Origin: Haliotis asinina
Taxonomy: Eukaryota > Mollusca > Gastropoda > Lepetellida > Haliotidae
Length of the DNA: 64,000 bases
Direction of reading: 5' to 3'
NCBI RefSeq assembly: GCF_037392515.1
Contig: NC_090288.1
Location: 61,427,673 to 61,491,672, forward strand
The notes beneath the pieces were generated by a model. That model was not told the DNA's origin. It saw only the letters and a list, made by a program, of their open reading frames with translations, and did no database searches. Positions within the stretch are counted from its first letter, which is position 1; each line of letters starts with the position of its first letter. A program made the translations under genes and the position numbers. Below are positions 62,701-64,000 of this stretch, piece after piece.

Positions 62701-64000
62701 CAAGGTAACTGACATGTGGAAAATATATCAAGTCCGCCAAGTCAAACACGGGATCAGGTGACATTAACCCCAAGGTAACTGACAGGTGGAAAATATATCA
62801 AGTCCGCCATGTCAAACACGGGATCAGGTGACATTAACCCCAAGGTAACTGACAGGTGGAAAATATATCAAGTCCGCCATGTCAAACACGGGATCAGGTG
62901 ACATTAACCCCAAGGTAACTGACAGGTGGAAAATATATCAAGTCCGCCAAGTCAAACACGGGATCAGGTGACATTAAACCCAAGGTAACTGACAGGTGGA
63001 AAATATATCAAGTCCGCCATGTCAAACACGGGATCAGGTGACATTAACCCCAAGGTAACTGACATGTGGAAAATATATCAAGTCCGCCAAGTCAAACACG
63101 GGATCAGGTGACATTAACCCCAAGGTAACTGACAGGTGGAAAATATATCAAGTCCGCCATGTCAAACACGGGATCAGGTGACATTAACCCCAAAGTAATT
63201 GACAGGTGGAAAATATTATATCAATTCCGCCATGTCAAACACGGGATTAGGTGACATTAACCCCAAGGTAATTGACAGGTGGAAAACATCAATTCCGCCA
63301 TGTCAAACACGGGATTAGGTGACATTAACCCCAAGGTAACTGACATGTGGAAAATATATGAATTCCGCCATGTCAAACACGGGATCAGGTGACATTAACC
63401 CCAAGGTAACTGACATGTGGAAAATATATGAATTCCGCCATGTCAAACACGGGATCAGGTGACATTAACCCCAAGGTAACTGACAGGTGGAAAATATATC
63501 AAGTCCGCCATGTCAAACACGGGATCAGGTGACATTAACCCCAAGGTAACTGACAGGTGGAAAACATCAATTCTGCCATGTCAAACACGGGATTAGGTGA
63601 CATTAACCCCAAGGTAACTGACAGGTGGAAAACATCAATTCTGCCATGTCAAACACGGGATCAGGTGACATTAACCCCAAGGTAACTGACAGGGGGAAAA
63701 TATATGAATTCCGCCATGTCAAACACGGGATCAGGTGACATTAACCCCAAGGTAACTGACAGGTGGAAAATATATCAAGTCCGCCATGTCAAACACGGGA
63801 TCAGGTGACATTAACCCCAAGGTAACTGACAGGGGGAAAATATATCAAGTCCGCCATGTCAAACACGGGATCAGGTGACATTAACCCCAAGGTAACTGAC
63901 AGGTGGAAAATATATCAAGTCCGCCATGTCAAACACGGGATCAGGTGACATTAACCCCAAGGTAACTGACAGGTGGAAAATATATCAAGTCCGCCATGTC
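59790..64000. repeat. 70-bp satellite, about 60 copies, runs off the window
   Basis: The unit is AAGTCCGCCAAGTCAAACAC, GGGATCAGGTGACATTAACC, CCAAGGTAACTGACATGTGG, AAAATATATC. Dimorphisms are CAAGTC or CATGTC and GACATG or GACAGG. Shorter units (AAAACATCAATTC) and longer units (AAAATATTATATCAATTC) occur. Private variants recur exactly 2097 bp apart. Confidence 0.97.

Overview
This is a stretch of animal nuclear genome, most likely from a gastropod mollusc and probably an abalone (Haliotis-like). The reasons are GT-AG introns, class A GPCR genes, scattered SINEs with a (GTGA)n-flanked 'ACGCCGCACTCAGCAATATTCC' tail that I recall as very common in abalone DNA, Tc1, Kolobok and Penelope-type transposon remnants, and many tandem arrays. 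The genus is recalled, not tested. The window is gene-poor: only two protein genes can be supported.

Genes. A two-exon class A GPCR gene lies on the minus strand at the left end (2922 to 1199, 352 aa, one 665-bp intron). A related GPCR with an uninterrupted coding region lies on the plus strand near the right end (56811-57824, 337 aa). They are paralogues in head-to-head orientation about 54 kb apart. The right gene has a complete monoamine-type pocket and a DRF motif. The left gene keeps the amine-binding Asp3.32 but has EGS in place of DRY and Thr in place of Asn7.49, so it is a candidate atypical receptor.

Mobile elements. There is a Tc1/mariner element with both terminal repeats and a DD34E transposase remnant (37885-38948), a THAP-bearing element with TTAA target duplications (10991-12272, Kolobok-like), a frameshifted GIY-YIG fragment of a Penelope-like element (25855-26434), and three further Penelope-type 3' tails. 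These tails share a hammerhead-ribozyme-like core whose stem changes by compensatory substitution. A 1.05-kb long-armed inverted repeat (43682-44729), a 112-bp MITE-like element (45831-45942) and at least a dozen SINE copies of two families complete the set.

Tandem arrays. Three large satellites make up about 14 kb: 62 bp x 63 (30931-34840), 36 bp x about 161 (49891-55705, with a 37-bp relative to 56220), and 70 bp x about 60 (59790 to the window end). Each shows a higher-order or block duplication (22 units, 30 units and 2097 bp). Smaller arrays have periods of 18, 50, 32, 46, 16 and 43 bp, and there are several trinucleotide microsatellites. The rest is A+T-rich intergenic or intronic DNA in which I see no supportable gene.
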